A DNA stretch of 64,000 nt from Streptomyces sp. AC555_RSS877 (GTDB lineage Bacteria > Actinomycetota > Actinomycetes > Streptomycetales > Streptomycetaceae): contig NZ_JAGMUK010000040.1 in the NCBI RefSeq assembly GCF_019049245.1, positions 1 through 64,000 of the forward strand, read 5' to 3'. Below are positions 26,879 to 35,215 of the stretch, piece by piece (position 1 is the first letter of the stretch; the number at the start of each line of letters is the position of its first letter). The notes beneath the pieces are model-generated. The model saw only the letters and a program-made list of their open reading frames with translations, ran no database searches and had not been told where the DNA came from. The position numbers and the translations under genes are program-made.

Positions 26879-28084
26879 TCATTGGGCTCGGGTGCTGCGG
26901 ACGAGCCAGAGTGTGGCGGCCAGGCACAGTGCCGAGACACCGCCCAGCAGGAGCGGTACGGCCCGGACGTCGGATGCCTCGATGGCCTTGCCGAGCGCCG
27001 GTCCCGCCGCGACCCCTCCGGCCATGGACGCGGCGATGACCAGGGCGCCGGCCCGCCGGGCGCGGGGGGCCGACCGGTGCAGCCAGGGCAGGCCGGTGGG
27101 GAAGATCGGGGCGATGAACAGACCGACACCGGCGTAGGCGTACGGCGCGAGCGCCGGGACCGACGCCAGCAGCAGACACGCCGTCATGCCCGCGCAGGAG
27201 ACGGTGATGATGGTCTGGGCGGAGAAGCGCAGCGCGAGGGGAGCGACCAGGAACCGGCCGACGGTCATCATCAGCCAGTACACGGAGGTCGCGGTCGCGG
27301 CGATCCCGGCGCTGTATCCCACGGTCTCCAGGTGGGTCGGCTCCCAGCCGCCGACGCCCGCCTCGACGCCCACGTGCAGCACGTAGAGCGCGACGAACAC
27401 GGCGAGCACCGAGCCCAGACTGCGGCCGAGGGCCCGTCCGTCGTCGGCCCCGGCGCTGTCGGCCGGTTCGGGAGCCAGGTCGCGTACGCCCTTCAGACAC
27501 AGCAGCAACGGCAGGTTGGCGAGCGCGAAACCGAGGAAGAGCGCCGGATAGTGCGCGGAGCCGATCATGCCGACCAGCGCCGGGCCGAGGATCGCGCCGA
27601 TCCCGAAGTGCGCGTTGAGGATGTTCAGCATCGCGGTCGAACGGTGACCGAACCCGACCGCGAACAGCTGGTTGAGGCCGTAGTCGATACCGCCGAAGCC
27701 GAGCCCCGCCAGCAGCGCCGCGGCGAGTGCGGCCGGCCAGTTCGGTGCCAGTGCGAAGCCCGCCGCGCCGACCGCCATGAGCAGGTACGAGGCGCCGAGG
27801 ATCTGCCGGTTGCCGAGCCGCCCATAGAGCCGGTCGAACAGCAGTACACCGGCCACTCCGCCGACGAAGTGGGCGCTCAGCCCCAGCCCCGCGGCGGAGG
27901 GGGACAGTCCGAACTCCTTGCGCAGCGCCGGAATGGCCGGTCCGTACAGCGCCTGGAGCGCGCCGATCAGGACGAAGCCCACGCACGAGGCGGCCACGGC
28001 TGCGGGGCTGAAGGCCGGGGTGTCCGGTCGTACGTGAACGGGTGACCTCGTGCGGCTGTCGACTGCTTGTTCGTCCCCCGGCAC
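26879..28084 (-). CDS. MFS sugar transporter (FHS-like)
   Basis: The 401-residue product has about 12 membrane segments split by a hydrophilic loop near residues 200-220. Its motif-A-like loop reads FDRLYGRLGNRQILG. The layout recalls fucose/glucose/galactose permease-like proteins. Followed by two cytoplasmic GH35 enzymes under one operator, it probably imports a galactoside. The start is a GTG with GAGAGGG upstream. Its promoter and operator overlap at 28115-28142. Confidence 0.75.
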   Translation of the reverse strand: MPGDEQAVDSRTRSPVHVRPDTPAFSPAAVAASCVGFVLIGALQALYGPAIPALRKEFGLSPSAAGLGLSAHFVGGVAGVLLFDRLYGRLGNRQILGASYLLMAVGAAGFALAPNWPAALAAALLAGLGFGGIDYGLNQLFAVGFGHRSTAMLNILNAHFGIGAILGPALVGMIGSAHYPALFLGFALANLPLLLCLKGVRDLAPEPADSAGADDGRALGRSLGSVLAVFVALYVLHVGVEAGVGGWEPTHLETVGYSAGIAATATSVYWLMMTVGRFLVAPLALRFSAQTIITVSCAGMTACLLLASVPALAPYAYAGVGLFIAPIFPTGLPWLHRSAPRARRAGALVIAASMAGGVAAGPALGKAIEASDVRAVPLLLGGVSALCLAATLWLVRSTRAQ

Positions 28085-28114
28085 AGCACACCCTCTCGTT
28101 GACTCCGAGGAGTG

Positions 28115-28142
28115 ATGTTACCGGTAACATTCGGGCCGTCAA
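28115..28142 (-). promoter_or_regulatory. Promoter with perfect LacI-type palindrome before the MFS gene
   Basis: On the minus strand TTGACG (28142-28137) and TAACAT (28120-28115) are 16 bases apart. The 16-bp perfect palindrome ATGTTACCGGTAACAT (28115-28130) covers the -10 box and half the spacer. A LacI-family protein bound here would block transcription of the MFS-GH35-GH35 unit. Confidence 0.75.
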
Positions 28143-28175
28143 GATTCCGGACGGAGATGGGTGCGCAGGGATGGA

Positions 28176-28212
28176 TTGGACTTCCAGTCCAAGTGATGGA
28201 CGTGTAGTCTAG
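28176..28212 (+). promoter_or_regulatory. Two tandem palindromic sites 20 bp apart before the PAS/HTH gene
   Basis: TGGAC-TTCC-AGTCCA (28177-28191) and TGGAC-GTGT-AGTCTA (28197-28211) are two copies of one palindrome, exactly 20 bases apart, so on the same DNA face. They end 27 bases before the GTG of the regulator gene. This is a likely operator for that regulator itself. Confidence 0.6.
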
Positions 28213-28238
28213 GACCTCCGGTTGCGGGAAGGACGTGC

Positions 28239-28946
28239 GTGTCGGTGGGCGAGGCAAGTGTGGAGGCGGAGCGGGACGCGGTCATCGCCGCGCTGGTTCC
28301 GGTGATCGAGGGGATCGCGGCGACGTTCGGTCCGGTGTGCGAGGTGGTCCTGCATGACTACCGGCGGCCGGAGGAGTCGGTGGTCGCCCTCGCCGGCTCG
28401 GTGACGGGGCGCGCGGTGGGCGGCGCGATGAGTGAGATCGGCATGCGGATCGTCGCCCGGGGCGAGGAGGCGGCCGACGAGCTGAACTACGTCACCCGGA
28501 CCAGCACCGGGCAGACCGTCAAGTCGTCCACGATGGTGCTGCGGGACTCCACGGGTGCGGTGTTCGGCGCGGTGTGCGTGAACCTCGACGTCACCGCGCT
28601 CACCGGTGCCCACACCCTGCTCGAAGCGCTGGCCGGTACGGCACGGCCGGCAACCGAACTCCCGGTCACCACCTTCGGCAACGACATCGACTCCGTCGTC
28701 GAGGTCATCCTCGACGACCACCACCCGAAACAGGACCGGGCATGGGCGGCCCTCGACCGGGAGGCCCGCCTGGAGCTGTTCCGCAGCCTTGACGAGCGCG
28801 GGGTGTTCGCGGTGCGCCGCTCGGTCGAACAGGTGGCCGCCCGGCTCGGCATCTCCCGCGCCTCCGCGTACAGCTACCTCTCCCAGGCCCGGGCCGCGAC
28901 GGACGCGACGCCCGGCGCCACCGACACCACTGGAGGACACGCGTGA
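28239..28946 (+). CDS. PAS (YheO-like) and HTH regulator, DauR-like
   Basis: The 235-residue product has an N-terminal YheO-type PAS domain (about 10-125; FGPVCEVVLHDYRRPEESVVALAGSVTGR, then STMVLRDSTGAVFGAVCVNLD) and a C-terminal HTH_22-type helix-turn-helix (about 165-222; RSLDERGVFAVRRSVEQVAARLGISRASAYSYL). The architecture is that of DauR, the repressor of D-arginine catabolism, and of regulators next to PLP-dependent amino-acid lyases. It overlaps the downstream lyase gene by 4 bases (GTGA), so the lyase is its likely target and the lyase substrate its likely signal. Start: GTG after GGGAAGGA. Confidence 0.8.
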   Translation: MSVGEASVEAERDAVIAALVPVIEGIAATFGPVCEVVLHDYRRPEESVVALAGSVTGRAVGGAMSEIGMRIVARGEEAADELNYVTRTSTGQTVKSSTMVLRDSTGAVFGAVCVNLDVTALTGAHTLLEALAGTARPATELPVTTFGNDIDSVVEVILDDHHPKQDRAWAALDREARLELFRSLDERGVFAVRRSVEQVAARLGISRASAYSYLSQARAATDATPGATDTTGGHA

Positions 28947-29920
28947 CGACCACCACCCCGCCGGTCACCCTCGCCGACGTCCGTGACGCGGCCGCCCGGC
29001 TCAAGGGCGTCGCGCACCGCACGCCCGTGCTGCGCTCGCGCACCCTCGACGCTCTCGTCGGTGCCGAGGTCTTCCTCAAGTGCGAGAACTTCCAGCGCGT
29101 CGGCGCCTTCAAGTTCCGCGGCGCCTACCACGCGGCCTCGCGGCTGAGCCCGCAGCAGCTCGCCCGGGGCATCGCCACCTACTCCTCCGGGAACCACGCC
29201 CAGGCCGTCGCCCTCGCCGCCCGCGAGCTCGGCACCACCGCGGTGATCGTCATGCCGCACGACGCCCCGGCCTCGAAGCGGGCCGCCACCGCCGGGTACG
29301 GCGCCGAGATCGTGACGTACGACCGCTACACCGGCGACCGCGTCGCCATCGCCGAGGCTCTGGCGGCCGAACGCGGTCTCGCGGTCATCCCGCCCTACGA
29401 ACACCCGCACGTCATCGCCGGGCAGGGCACGGCCGCCCTCGAACTCCTCGAAGATGTGGGGGAGTTGGACATGCTGATGACTCCGGTCGGCGGCGGCGGA
29501 CTGATCGCCGGGAGTGCCACGGCGGCCAAGGGGCAGTACGCGGACCTGCGGGTGATCGGCGTCGAGCCGGAGGCCGGGGACGACACCAAGCGGTCCCTGG
29601 AGGCGGGCCGGCGCGTCGAGATCCCCGTGCCGCACACCATCGCCGACGGACAGGCCCTGCACACCCCCGGCGAACTGACCTTCTCCGTCAACCGGTTGCT
29701 CGTCGACGCGATCGCCCTGGTCTCCGACGACGAGATCCGGGAGGCGATGCGGTTCGCGTTCGAGCGCCTGAAGATCGTGGTCGAGCCGAGCGGCGCGACC
29801 CCGCTGGCCGCCCTGCTCTCCGGCCGGGCGGGCCGGCTGCCGAGCCGGATCGGGGCGATCATCTCCGGGGGGAACGTCGACGCGGAGCGGTTCGCCCGGC
29901 TGTGCGGGGGCACGGCCTGA
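28943..29920 (+). CDS. PLP-dependent lyase of the threonine dehydratase/serine racemase type (hydroxyaspartate lyase?)
   Basis: The 325-residue fold-type II enzyme has PLP lysine K57 in GAFKFRGA, SSGNHAQA, a glycine loop PVGGGGLIAG, and ISGGNVD near the end. It lacks the C-terminal regulatory ACT domain of biosynthetic IlvA, so it is catabolic. Length and motifs fit serine racemase, threo-3-hydroxyaspartate ammonia-lyase or the EutB-like dehydratase of ectoine degradation. The adjacent DauR-like regulator favours an amino-acid degradation role. The precise substrate cannot be read from the sequence. Confidence 0.75.
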   Translation: MTTTTPPVTLADVRDAAARLKGVAHRTPVLRSRTLDALVGAEVFLKCENFQRVGAFKFRGAYHAASRLSPQQLARGIATYSSGNHAQAVALAARELGTTAVIVMPHDAPASKRAATAGYGAEIVTYDRYTGDRVAIAEALAAERGLAVIPPYEHPHVIAGQGTAALELLEDVGELDMLMTPVGGGGLIAGSATAAKGQYADLRVIGVEPEAGDDTKRSLEAGRRVEIPVPHTIADGQALHTPGELTFSVNRLLVDAIALVSDDEIREAMRFAFERLKIVVEPSGATPLAALLSGRAGRLPSRIGAIISGGNVDAERFARLCGGTA

Positions 29921-30079
29921 CGGAGTGACGCCGGCGCCGTCCCCACTCGAATGGCGTTCCCGGGTGGACGGGCGGACGATGGAGTGGTGGGGCACGGCCC
30001 CCGCCGGTGCCGCTCGCGGTGGGCGGGAGACGGGGGCCGGCCCCGGCCGTGCACTGCCCGGCCGGAAGGGAGAGCCGTC

Positions 30080-30439
30080 ATGATCGAGGTGAAGACGCTC
30101 GACAAGCCGGACGAGCGCCGCGATTTCCCCCGGGGTCATCTGGAAGCCGTCCACTTGAGTGGACTCGACTTCGCCGTGGCCACCTTCGAACCGGGCTGGC
30201 GCTGGTCCGAGTCCGTGGCCCCGATCGCGGGCACCGAAAGCTGCCAGATCCACCACAACGGCTACGTCGTCCAAGGACGCATGCGCATCCGCATGGACGA
30301 CGGCGCCGAGAGCGAAGTGGGCCCCCACGACACCTTCGTGTGCCCGCCCGGACACGACGCCTGGGTGGTGGGCGACGAACAGTGCGTGGTGTACGACTTC
30401 GCCGGAGGCATGGCCAAGGACTACGCGAAGGCCGACTGA
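30080..30439 (+). CDS. Single-domain cupin protein
   Basis: The 119-residue product starts at an ATG after GGAAGGGAGAG. It has a cupin barrel with the motif-1 region ESCQIHHNGYVVQGRMRIRMDDG and motif 2 GPHDTFVCPPGHDAWVVG. Motif 1 has two neighbouring His but not the full G-x5-HxH-x3,4-E-x6-G set, so metal binding is uncertain. No partner gene is evident. It converges on the oxidoreductase gene with only 20 bases between stops. Confidence 0.75.
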   Translation: MIEVKTLDKPDERRDFPRGHLEAVHLSGLDFAVATFEPGWRWSESVAPIAGTESCQIHHNGYVVQGRMRIRMDDGAESEVGPHDTFVCPPGHDAWVVGDEQCVVYDFAGGMAKDYAKAD

Positions 30440-30459
30440 CGCCGACCGGAGGGCGCGCC

Positions 30460-31434
30460 TCACACGGTGACGACCACCTTGGCGCGCGCGTGCTCGACCT
30501 CCAGATACCGCATCGCCTCGGGTACCTCGTTCAGGGGGTACGTGCGGTCGACGACCGGGGTGATCTTCCCGGAGTCGACGAGTTCTCGCAGGGTCGCGAG
30601 ATTGGCCCTGCTCGGTCTGGCGGGGAGTTCGAGCAGGCGCTGACGGACGAAGGGCGACACCAGACGCCGTTTCAGGAAGAGCCCCATCGGGCCGACCAGG
30701 CTGCCGCCCTCGAACACGCCCCCGCCGGACAGGACGAGCGTCCCGGTGGGGGTCACGGCGCGCCGGAACGCGCCCAGGGAGTGATTGCCCACCAGGTCCA
30801 GGACGACCTCGTACCGACGTCCGGCGCGGGTGAAGTCCTGGCGGGTGTAGTCGATGACGTGGTCCGCGCCGAGTGACCGGACGAGATCGACGTTGCGGGT
30901 GCTGCACACGCCGGTCACCTCCGCGCCGAACGCCTTGGCGAGCTGTACAGCGAACGTGCCGACCCCGCCCGACGCCCCGTTCACCAGCACCGTGCGGCCC
31001 GCCCCGACCCCGGCCACGTCACGCAGGCCGATGAGGGCGGTGTTCGCGGCCAGGGGGACCGCCGCCGCCTCCTCGAAACTCAGGCCGGCCGGTTTCGGGC
31101 CCACCGCGTCGCCGGCGGCGCACACGAACTCCGCGAAGGCGCCGTCGGCCTCGCCGTACACCTCGTCGCCGGGGCGCAGTCCCTCGACCCCGGCGCCCAC
31201 GGTCTCCACCCGCCCCGCGAAGTCCCGGCCCCGGATCCTCGCCTTCGGCGCGCGCAGCCCCATCACCAGACGGGCGATCTTCGGGTCGCCGTGCAGGAAA
31301 TGCCAGTCGTAGGCGTTGAGTGCCGCCGCGTGCACCCGTACCAGCACCTCGCCGGCGGCGGGCACGGGCGGGTCGACCTCCCTGACCTCCAGGGTGTCCG
31401 CCGAGCCGTATCTGTCCTGGACCACTGCCCTCAT
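30460..31434 (-). CDS. NADPH:quinone-oxidoreductase-type MDR enzyme
   Basis: The 324-residue zinc-free medium-chain reductase has the N-terminal GroES-like part (VRVHAAALNAYDWHFLHG, RGRDFAGRVETVGAGVEGLRPGDEV) and a Rossmann domain (LVNGASGGVGTFAVQLAKAFGAEVTGV). It ends in LEVEHARAKVVVTV, typical of the NADP-dependent oxidoreductases in this family. They reduce quinones or enones. The gene is a single unit, so its physiological substrate is unknown. Confidence 0.85.
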   Translation of the reverse strand: MRAVVQDRYGSADTLEVREVDPPVPAAGEVLVRVHAAALNAYDWHFLHGDPKIARLVMGLRAPKARIRGRDFAGRVETVGAGVEGLRPGDEVYGEADGAFAEFVCAAGDAVGPKPAGLSFEEAAAVPLAANTALIGLRDVAGVGAGRTVLVNGASGGVGTFAVQLAKAFGAEVTGVCSTRNVDLVRSLGADHVIDYTRQDFTRAGRRYEVVLDLVGNHSLGAFRRAVTPTGTLVLSGGGVFEGGSLVGPMGLFLKRRLVSPFVRQRLLELPARPSRANLATLRELVDSGKITPVVDRTYPLNEVPEAMRYLEVEHARAKVVVTV

Positions 31435-31548
31435 GGGCTCCCCCTCCGTTGCTGCGGAGCGTAAGGGCGGGAAGGCGGCAGGAACATCGGGGACAAGCCC
31501 TACGTCTGCGGGATGAGCTCATCGACGTCAACCGTGGCCGGCCCGGCG

Positions 31549-32910
31549 TCAGACCGGCAGCAGACGCCCCACCAGGACGCTGAGCTGGCGGGCGTTGCGG
31601 CACTCGTGCATCTCGACGACCTCGGCGTAGTCAGGGGCGGCGGAGTCGCCCGTGCCCCACTGAGGGCGTGCCTCCGGGTTCAACCAGTAGACGCGGCGGG
31701 CCCGTCCGGTGATCCGCCGTACGGCGGGCAGGTTCGGGTCGCTCATGTTCGTCCGGGCGTCACCGAGGACGAACACCGTGGTGCGCGGGCCGACTGCGTC
31801 GCCGTACCGCTCCGCGAACTCGCCCAGCGCGACACCGTAATCGCTGCTGCCGTGCCACCCCGTCAGGGTCGCCTCGGCGCGGATGCGGGCGCCGAGGCCC
31901 TCCGGGTCGGCGGCGCCGTGCACGAGCAGCCGGGTCACCTCGTCGATCCGGTTGACGAAGGCGAACACCCGCACCTTGCTGAACTGGTCGTGCAGCGCCT
32001 GCACCAGCAGCATCGTGAAGTCCGAGAACCCGGACACCGAGCCCGACACATCGCACAGCAGGACCAGTTCGGGCCGGGCGGGACGCCGCCGGCGCAGCAC
32101 GGGCCGCATGGGCACGCCGCCCGTCGACAGCGAGCCGCGCAGGGTGCGCCGCAGGTCGATGCTGCCGCGCGCGGCACGCCGCCGACGCGCGGCGAGCCGG
32201 GTGGCGAGCTTGCGGGCCAGCGGCTGCACGGTCCTGCGCAGTTCGGCCAGCCGCTCCTTCCCGGCGAACAGGAAGTCGACCCGGTCGGCGGTCGGGGCCA
32301 CCGCCCGCCGCGCGAGCTCGTCCCGGCCCCGCCGCTCGGCGACCCGACGCCGCGCCTCCACACCCACCAGCGCGCGGAACGCCTCGATGCGCCGCCGGAT
32401 CTCGTCCTCCAGCAGCCGGTCCGTGAACCCCGGACCACCGCCGCGCTGCGCCCGCACGTCGTCGCGAACGCGGGCCAGCAGCGTCTGCGGGCGCAGCCGG
32501 TCCAGCGCCTGGTACGACGACCAGCCGTCCGACGCGGGCGAGGAACCGTATCCGCCGAAGCCGTCGACCGCCTCGGCCGCCAACCGGGCCATCAGTGCCC
32601 GGTCGTTCGCGGCCAGCGCGGCCGCCAGCCGGTCGCGCAGGCCGTCCCGGTCCGCGGCCTCGGTCTCCGGCGCCCCCACCGCCCGCGGAAAGTACAGGTC
32701 GAAGACCGGGTCGAACACCGGCCGTTGGGCCGTGCCGTGCAGCAGCGTCGCGGCCAGCCCCTCCCGCAGCAGCTCCCGGTCCGCGAGCCCCAGGGCCACC
32801 ACCGCCCGCGCCGCGTCCACGGTCTCCCCGGTGCCGACACGGATGCCGTGCGCGCGCAGCGCCCCGACCAGGGACGTCAGCCGGTCCGCGACCCCGGCCG
32901 GCGTGCTCAC
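31549..32910 (-). CDS. VWA-domain protein (CoxE-like)
   Basis: The 453-residue product has a helical N-terminal half rich in Arg and a C-terminal von Willebrand A domain. The MIDAS motif reads LLCDVSGSVSG (D-x-S-x-S), with a Thr and a later Asp in the usual places (TGWHGSSDYG, VLGDARTNMSDP). It overlaps the MoxR ATPase gene by 4 bases (GTGA). MoxR/CoxE pairs act as chaperones that insert metals or activate enzyme complexes; in carbon monoxide dehydrogenase they help mature the Mo site. No such client enzyme is encoded nearby. Confidence 0.8.
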   Translation of the reverse strand: MSTPAGVADRLTSLVGALRAHGIRVGTGETVDAARAVVALGLADRELLREGLAATLLHGTAQRPVFDPVFDLYFPRAVGAPETEAADRDGLRDRLAAALAANDRALMARLAAEAVDGFGGYGSSPASDGWSSYQALDRLRPQTLLARVRDDVRAQRGGGPGFTDRLLEDEIRRRIEAFRALVGVEARRRVAERRGRDELARRAVAPTADRVDFLFAGKERLAELRRTVQPLARKLATRLAARRRRAARGSIDLRRTLRGSLSTGGVPMRPVLRRRRPARPELVLLCDVSGSVSGFSDFTMLLVQALHDQFSKVRVFAFVNRIDEVTRLLVHGAADPEGLGARIRAEATLTGWHGSSDYGVALGEFAERYGDAVGPRTTVFVLGDARTNMSDPNLPAVRRITGRARRVYWLNPEARPQWGTGDSAAPDYAEVVEMHECRNARQLSVLVGRLLPV

Positions 32911-33764
32911 AGAGCTCCCAGGTCCAGCTTGGCCCCGGCCTTCAGGACGTCGTCCTGGTGCTTCAGCAGCACGCCCAGGGTGCCGCGTACAAGGGTCTCG
33001 TCGAGTGTGTCCGCGCCCAGCGCGAGGAGTGTGCGCGCCCAGTCGATGGTCTCGGCGACCGACGGCACCTTCCGCAGGTCCATGGCCCTGAGCGCGCCGA
33101 CCACCCGGACCACCGACTCGGCCAGCACCTCGTCCAGGGCGGGCACCTTCAGCCGGACGATCCGCCGCTCCAGCTCCTCTTCGGGGAACCCGATGTGGAG
33201 GAACAGGCAGCGGCGGCGCAGCGCCTCGGACAGCTCACGGCTGGCGTTCGAGGTCAGGACGACGAAGGGGCGGCGGGTGGCGGTGATCGTGCCCAGTTCG
33301 GGCACGGTGACCTGGAAGTCGCTGAGCACCTCCAGGAGCAGGCCCTCGACCTCGACGTCCGCCTTGTCGGTCTCGTCGATCAGGAGCACCTTCGGCTCGT
33401 CGCCGCGGATCGCGGTCAGCAGGGGACGGGCCAGCAGGAACTCCTCGCTGAAGATGTCCGTACGTGCCTCGTCCCACGTCTCGTCCCGGCCCGCGCTGAT
33501 GCGCAGCAACTGCTTGGCGTGGTTCCACTCGTACAGCGCCCGGGACTCGTCGACGCCCTCGTAGCACTGCAACCGCACCAGTCGTGCCCCCGCGACCTGC
33601 GCGACGGCCTTCGCGAGTTCCGTCTTGCCGACGCCCGCGGGGCCCTCCACGAGGAGCGGCTTGCCGAGGCGGTCGGCGAGGAAGACGGTCGTGGCGACGG
33701 CCGGCGAGGCGAGATAGCCGGTTTCGGCGAGACGCGCGGAGACGTCGTCGACGGAAGTGAACAA
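32907..33764 (-). CDS. MoxR-type AAA+ ATPase
   Basis: The 285-residue ATPase has Walker A GPAGVGKT (41-48), Walker B VLLIDETDK, sensor 1 VLTSNASRE and arginine finger region ALRRRCLF. The start is an unusual TTG with GGAGG upstream, and no ATG or GTG lies nearby with a good site. It forms an operon with the VWA protein gene downstream. The pair probably works as an AAA+ motor with its adaptor. Confidence 0.87.
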   Translation of the reverse strand: MFTSVDDVSARLAETGYLASPAVATTVFLADRLGKPLLVEGPAGVGKTELAKAVAQVAGARLVRLQCYEGVDESRALYEWNHAKQLLRISAGRDETWDEARTDIFSEEFLLARPLLTAIRGDEPKVLLIDETDKADVEVEGLLLEVLSDFQVTVPELGTITATRRPFVVLTSNASRELSEALRRRCLFLHIGFPEEELERRIVRLKVPALDEVLAESVVRVVGALRAMDLRKVPSVAETIDWARTLLALGADTLDETLVRGTLGVLLKHQDDVLKAGAKLDLGAL

Positions 33765-33857
33765 CGGGGGCCTCCAGCACGGCGGCGTTACCTGGACGGA
33801 TACCTATCTAAGCGCTTGTTCAGCGCCTGTGTCATCAGGAATCCGGTGATCCGACAG

Positions 33858-33891
33858 CAGCGGGGGGCCGTCTCTCGACGGCCCCCCGCTG
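33858..33891 (-). terminator. Strong hairpin after the ABC transporter genes
   Basis: A 15-bp stem (CAGCGGGGGGCCGTC with its complement) closes on a TCTC loop. It starts 10 bases past the stop codon of the FtsX-type permease gene on the minus strand. It also lies upstream of the MoxR operon, which it would insulate. Confidence 0.8.
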
Positions 33892-33901
33892 AACGAACGC
33901 C

Positions 33902-35212
33902 TCACGCGGCCACCGCGACCGCCCCCACGGCCGGAGTGCGCAGCACCCGCCGGGCCGTCGCCAGGCTCGTCCCCAGTGTGACCGCCGCCGCGACCGCGAC
34001 GACCGCGAGCCAGATGCCGAGTCCCTGGTCGGGCAGCACCGAGGCGGTGCGTACGACGGTGAACGGAATGATCCCGGCGAGCGCGGCCACCGTGCCGAAG
34101 CACAGCCCCGTGACCGTCAGGATCAGCCCCTCCGTGCCCACCGTGCCCAGCACCTGCCCCGGAGTCGCTCCCGCCAGGCGCTGCTGCCCGAACTCCCGGC
34201 CGCGGTAAGTGGTCGCCGCGTACAGCGAGTTGACCAGCATCACGCAGACGAACACCGCGATGATGCCGACGACCGTGAGGTTCAGTGTCTCCAGGTTCTT
34301 GGCGTCGACCGACTTGGCCAGGCCCGAGGCCTCGACGGCGTCGCTCTCCACCGCCTGCATGTACAGCGTGGCCGTGGCGACCGCCGTGAACAGGATCAGC
34401 GACATCAGGATTCCGGAGAGGTGGTCCGCCCGGCGACGCAGGTTGCGCACCGCCAGCCAGCCGCTCGCACCCGTCAGCGGCAGCCGGTCCAGCACGCCCT
34501 TCAGCAGTCGCGGCGACAGCAGCGCGAAGCCCACCGACAACAGGATCGCCCCGTACGCGGGCGCCGCCATCAGCGCCGCGTCCGTCGCCGACAGGGCGAA
34601 GGTGGTGCACACCGCCGCGGCACCGGCGACCAGAGCGGCGTACGCGAGGAACGTCCGCCCCCGGCCCCGCCGTTCCCGCCTGCGCGTCGCCCGCCGTACG
34701 GCGAGGAACGCGGCGCCCGCCGCCGCGAGCAGCGTGATGCCGACGCCCGACACGAGCGCGACCGGACCGAAGGAGTGGTCGACGGAACGGGCGACCTGCC
34801 CGCTGTCCTGGAACACGCCCAGCAGCGCCTGCCCGCCGAGCATCGCCGGCCCGATAGCCAGCGCCGCGCCCACCAGGGCCACGGCCACCGCCTCACCCAC
34901 CACCATCCGCTTGATCTGTGCCGGAGTCGCCCCCGAGCAGCGCAGCAGCTCCAACTCGGCGGCCCGCTGACGGACGTTGACCGTGAGGGTCGAGGCGACG
35001 GCGAAGAACACCAGGAGGGTGCCGTAGCCGCCGACCACGCTCGCGGCGGTGGTGAGGGTCTCCGAACTCACCGGGTCGACGCCGCTCTGCGCCGCCGTGT
35101 CGTGCATCGAGTTGAACGTCATGATGATCGCCGCGCCCAGGAAGGCGGACAGCAGCGTCGCGAGGAACCGCCCGGGCCGCTGCCTGATCGACCGCATCGC
35201 CAGCAGGAACAT
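33902..35212 (-). CDS. FtsX/MacB-type ABC transporter permease
   Basis: The 436-residue product has an N-terminal helix after MFLLAMRSIRQRPGRF, two FtsX-type domains, each with the conserved ELxLLRCSGATPAQI- and FGQQRLAGATPGQV-type loops, and about eight membrane segments. It is fused as two permease halves in one chain. It is encoded 3 bases after the ATPase gene. Such pairs in Streptomyces export peptides or lipids or respond to antimicrobials; no two-component system is adjacent to suggest a signal. Confidence 0.85.
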   Translation of the reverse strand: MFLLAMRSIRQRPGRFLATLLSAFLGAAIIMTFNSMHDTAAQSGVDPVSSETLTTAASVVGGYGTLLVFFAVASTLTVNVRQRAAELELLRCSGATPAQIKRMVVGEAVAVALVGAALAIGPAMLGGQALLGVFQDSGQVARSVDHSFGPVALVSGVGITLLAAAGAAFLAVRRATRRRERRGRGRTFLAYAALVAGAAAVCTTFALSATDAALMAAPAYGAILLSVGFALLSPRLLKGVLDRLPLTGASGWLAVRNLRRRADHLSGILMSLILFTAVATATLYMQAVESDAVEASGLAKSVDAKNLETLNLTVVGIIAVFVCVMLVNSLYAATTYRGREFGQQRLAGATPGQVLGTVGTEGLILTVTGLCFGTVAALAGIIPFTVVRTASVLPDQGLGIWLAVVAVAAAVTLGTSLATARRVLRTPAVGAVAVAA

Positions 35213-35215
35213 CGC

